This document shows, piece by piece, positions 61,001-64,000 of a stretch of 64,000 bases of DNA. This DNA comes from Dichetophora obliterata. Taxonomy: Eukaryota > Arthropoda > Insecta > Diptera > Sciomyzidae. A program made the translations under genes and the position numbers. Under the pieces are notes generated by a model, which worked only from the letters and a program-made list of their open reading frames with translations, did no database searches and was not told the origin of the DNA. The stretch lies in NCBI GenBank assembly GCA_963920525.1, contig OY986435.1, positions 224,967,293 through 225,031,292 of the forward strand, in the 5' to 3' direction. Numbering within the stretch: position 1 is the stretch's first letter; each line of letters opens with the position of its first letter.

Positions 61001-62464
61001 AAAATCGTCAATAAATGCCGTGAAATTCCACAGCATTTATTGTAGAGATTTTTCAATCAGTTTTTAGAGTGTATTTTAATCTTTCTGTCATTACCTCAAA
61101 TCATAAGAACATTAAAGCAGATCAATTTACAACAAAAAGTTGTAGTTGATGGTGGTAGGAAAAGTTTGTAAAGAAAATTGATTGCTAAGTAGCTTGACAT
61201 ACTGCTTTTATTCTACAAAAAAAGTTTTAAGTGATAAATATCTATCCACCCACCAACTACCTATCACCCATCTTCTGAATCAACACAATACTTCAAATTA
61301 AAGAAGGAGTCCCCTGAGAGGTGACTCAATCTAAAAAGAAAATTAATCACATTGAAGTTTTTCTTATGCAAGAAAATATTGAAAGAAACTTGCCCAGTCA
61401 AAAGAAAACCCGGGCTTAATCTAAAACAAAAGTCTGGAGTCCTTTCACGAAACACAACATCTCGAATAAAGCTATACGCTAGCTTTTCATTCACTCATTC
61501 ATTACATTTAGATTACCATTTAAACCTCACACACTCCTTCTACAAAACCTTCCACTCACCCTCATTCATACACCATGCATCAGAGTGCGAAGCCCATTTA
61601 CACAATACGCAGGGTAAATCTTTCTTGATCACTTAAGTAACACAGAGCGGCATACAACAAGATCAAGATGAGGTACCCCCAACAACAGTTGTAATTCATC
61701 AGTTGATATCATACGACATACTAGCACATATCCTGATGTGAATCATAATGGCTCTCTGATAAGAGAGAATCTTCCGATATTCCACAGTAGACCTGACCAC
61801 ACGACACCAAACAGGCTCCATACGTGAGACGCACGCCCCGCCTACTGAGGCCCCATTTGCTCCTAAACAGTCGACGCATGCGCCCCACGACCGACAGTAA
61901 TCGGCCCTTGCTATTTCAAGGCCATGTAATACATATTTCTCTTATCCGAAATTTTCTTGCTTGGCTGGTAATGCTCTCCTGGGAGCTATACGGTCTTCTT
62001 TTGAGTTAGCCCGGTTACAATCATTAGCTACGCGTAGTTTCGTTAAGTCCCTTTCAGTCCCAGTCTCAAGCAGCAGATCTTATTTTTGCTTCCATTACGG
62101 GTAACATCTTCAAAACTGATAAAAACCATAATTGTAAATGGCAACAGCAAGGTTATTGGACATTTTTATGATTTTAAGAATAATGTAGAGATGTTTTGGA
62201 GTAAAATGCCAGAGCAAACTATTGTAACTTTCGTTATTATTTTAAGTATTGTGTTTTTCTTGCATCAATCGAGCAACTTACGTCTGGTCAAGTCCTCGTA
62301 TTATAGTATCAGTGCTCTTTAACATTAAGATCAATTGGTAAATAATCGTGCTTGAACATAGCCAGCGGTTAATAGACTAATGCCGTAACCAATTATCTTA
62401 AATACAATGAAGCTGCAAGGCATCCAAAGCTTGTTTAGAATGCTCAATTACATTTTTTCGGACA
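61001..62464. other. No gene seen; GC-richer patch at 61650-62080
   Basis: 61650-62080 is markedly richer in GC ('CGCACGCCCCGCCTACTGAG', 'CGACGCATGCGCCCCACG') than its neighbours. An LTR or other retroelement remnant is possible; I found no matching second copy in the window. Elsewhere nothing is recognised. Confidence 0.4.
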
Positions 62465-63073
62465 TGACATCTTCCTTACACAGTAAGCGACGATGGGAGT
62501 AGGAGGTATTCACAAGATAAAGAGAGAACAAAATCAATTAAATAAAATTCTCTCTACGCAAAAAACACAACGAAATGACCCTCTGGGAAATCCTTGCCCG
62601 AATTCTGAATGTATTTCATGTCATAACCAAATATTTTGTCATTCTTCATATTGTAATGCAGAACTGTAAGTGGAATCTGGCACAAGTCTACTTTTTTTTA
62701 TTCTAGAGCAGTTCGTATGTTTTTGATGTTTCTGCTATAGTTTGATTTTAGAAGTCTTAGCAGCACAACGTGTTTTATTGCAAATAGGTGCAGTGATATT
62801 GTGTTTAGGGCTTTTTTATATTTTTACATAAACAAAAGTGAATAGTATAGTAAAATTATAATATAACAATAAAAACAATGAAAATAGAGTATTATTCAAA
62901 AATAATTTATTGCATCATTTACTTTCGTAGTTTTGTTTTGATGTGCCATTTCATTTTCGTTATGTTTCTGAAATCGAGAGAAGTTTCGTTAAGTTTTTAA
63001 GTTTTTTTCTAGCTTGTGTGTCATAGGCAGCATATCTACTCCCATCGTCGCTTACTGTGCAAGGTAAATGTCA
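62465..63073. mobile_element. About 0.6-kb MITE with 37-bp inverted ends
   Basis: 'CACAGTAAGCGACGATGGGA' on the left (from 62479) is matched exactly, inverted, on the right (to 63059). Similarity extends outward through CCTT and TGACAT to 62465 and 63073. The AT-rich interior has no coding frame. No clear target duplication, so ends may be off by a few bases. Confidence 0.8.
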
Positions 63074-64000
63074 GGCGTTGGAAGGCTCGCAGCGACATTG
63101 TATTTAAGAAATAATTAGTTTCTTCAGATATTTGTTCACCACTGGATAAAAAACAAAACACCAAAAATTGCAAACAAAAGCCACAAATTATTTTCACACA
63201 ATATTTTTTACAATTGAATGAATGGATTTATTACCTTTTTCTAGCATTTCAAAATTAACATTTGACAACACTTATTCATTTTATATATTGAACTATGTTC
63301 GGGTTTATACATAGATATAAATAATTTTCACAAGTACACTTTCCTGCAACTGTAAGAAAGCACGAAAATTCTGCACAGATCAATAAAGTCAAACTGTTGT
63401 TTGAACAATGAAAAGAAACTATCGATCTTAACAACACAAACAAGATTGGTTCACATCTCGCTTTCATTTCTGGATTACAATGTCCTCACGGACAAATTTT
63501 TACAAGTGGGTAGTCAAGTCTACTCTCTCAGTCTCATTGCGGAAATAAGAGCGGAGATGCTCTCAGCGGCATCTAGAGAGTTTATATGGTACGGTCTATC
63601 ATCAGTTGAACTCAAATATAGTTAAAGTTAATATAGTGAATATATTCCAAATTGCTTTTAACATTTCATCCACGTTATATTGATGTTTCATGATCGCTAG
63701 GCCGTGATACTTTTGAGGTTTGTTATTTAATTTGTCAGTTAGTTCAGTGTTGTTTTACTTCTTCATACTACGCTCTTATTTTCTGACTTTAGTTTACGGC
63801 ATCGTCATCCTATTTTTCTCACATTTAAATAGCACTTTACTTTTTCTACGGGAACATAGTATGTTTTCAAATTCCTAACCTTACTGGCATTATCCACAAT
63901 GCCGACAAAAAGCTACATTTCAAAAAGCTGTATCTTTAAAACTATGTACACATACTTGAAATTTTTGTTTAGGGGTATACACGATGTGGTGTATTTGCCC
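63074..64000. other. No gene seen; end matches the 3.5-kb minisatellite family
   Basis: AT-rich. The last 100 bp (from about 63900) resemble units of the 3530-3985 family ('AAAAAGCTGTATCTTTAAAACTA'), cut by the window edge. Confidence 0.4.

Overview
No intact host gene is recognisable in this window. It is very AT-rich, intron- or intergenic-like DNA from an insect, most likely a higher fly. The evidence is the mix of transposons (mariner, hAT, Harbinger, Helitron, LINEs, tRNA-derived SINEs) and captured fragments of POLR3K and YRDC. As I recall, these two genes form a dicistronic unit in Drosophila. A tephritid-like fly is a reasonable guess, but it is an inference. Almost everything that can be named is a transposable element, many nested in one another. 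Several insertions are proved inside the window because a second, uninterrupted copy of the target repeat is also present.

Layout. 1-7.3 kb: AT-rich DNA with a minisatellite of about 126 bp (3530-3985). 7.35-10.47 kb: a DNA transposon with long inverted ends, TTA flanks and a broken, intron-containing transposase gene. 12.9-13.2 kb: a small MITE. 14.9-19.0 kb: a repeat interrupted by a 394-bp MITE and by a 1.6-kb TTA-flanked element carrying pieces of POLR3K and YRDC, followed by a hairpin with arms of about 200 bp. 21.4-22.6 kb and 24.6-25.6 kb: two nonautonomous hAT elements. 25.8-29.0 kb: two LINE copies tail to tail. 30.3-30.5 kb: a 39-bp minisatellite. 32.6-33.3 kb: a probable Helitron end. 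37.3-37.7 kb: a MITE. 38.3-40.1 kb: a second, decayed LINE. 41.75-43.04 kb: a full-length but broken mariner. 43.4-43.8 kb: a short Helitron.

46.1-50.9 kb is a composite insertion that contains the uninterrupted copy of the 15-18 kb repeat, a 409-bp MITE and a SINE. 51.2-51.8 kb is a foldback MITE carrying a SINE. 54.7-56.6 kb is a hAT with a perfect 8-bp target duplication. 57.18-59.62 kb is a two-gene Harbinger element, itself hit by a 145-bp MITE. 59.7-61.0 kb is a 60-bp tandem array split by a 0.9-kb TA-flanked element. 62.5-63.1 kb is another MITE.

The most striking object is the 16253-17865 element. It appears to have captured a genomic (intron-retaining) piece of an adjacent POLR3K-YRDC gene pair, like plant Pack-type transposons. 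Its insertion into the 48-49 kb repeat family can be read directly from the empty copy. No element in the window looks capable of moving itself: each transposase or reverse transcriptase gene has stops, frameshifts or lost catalytic residues.
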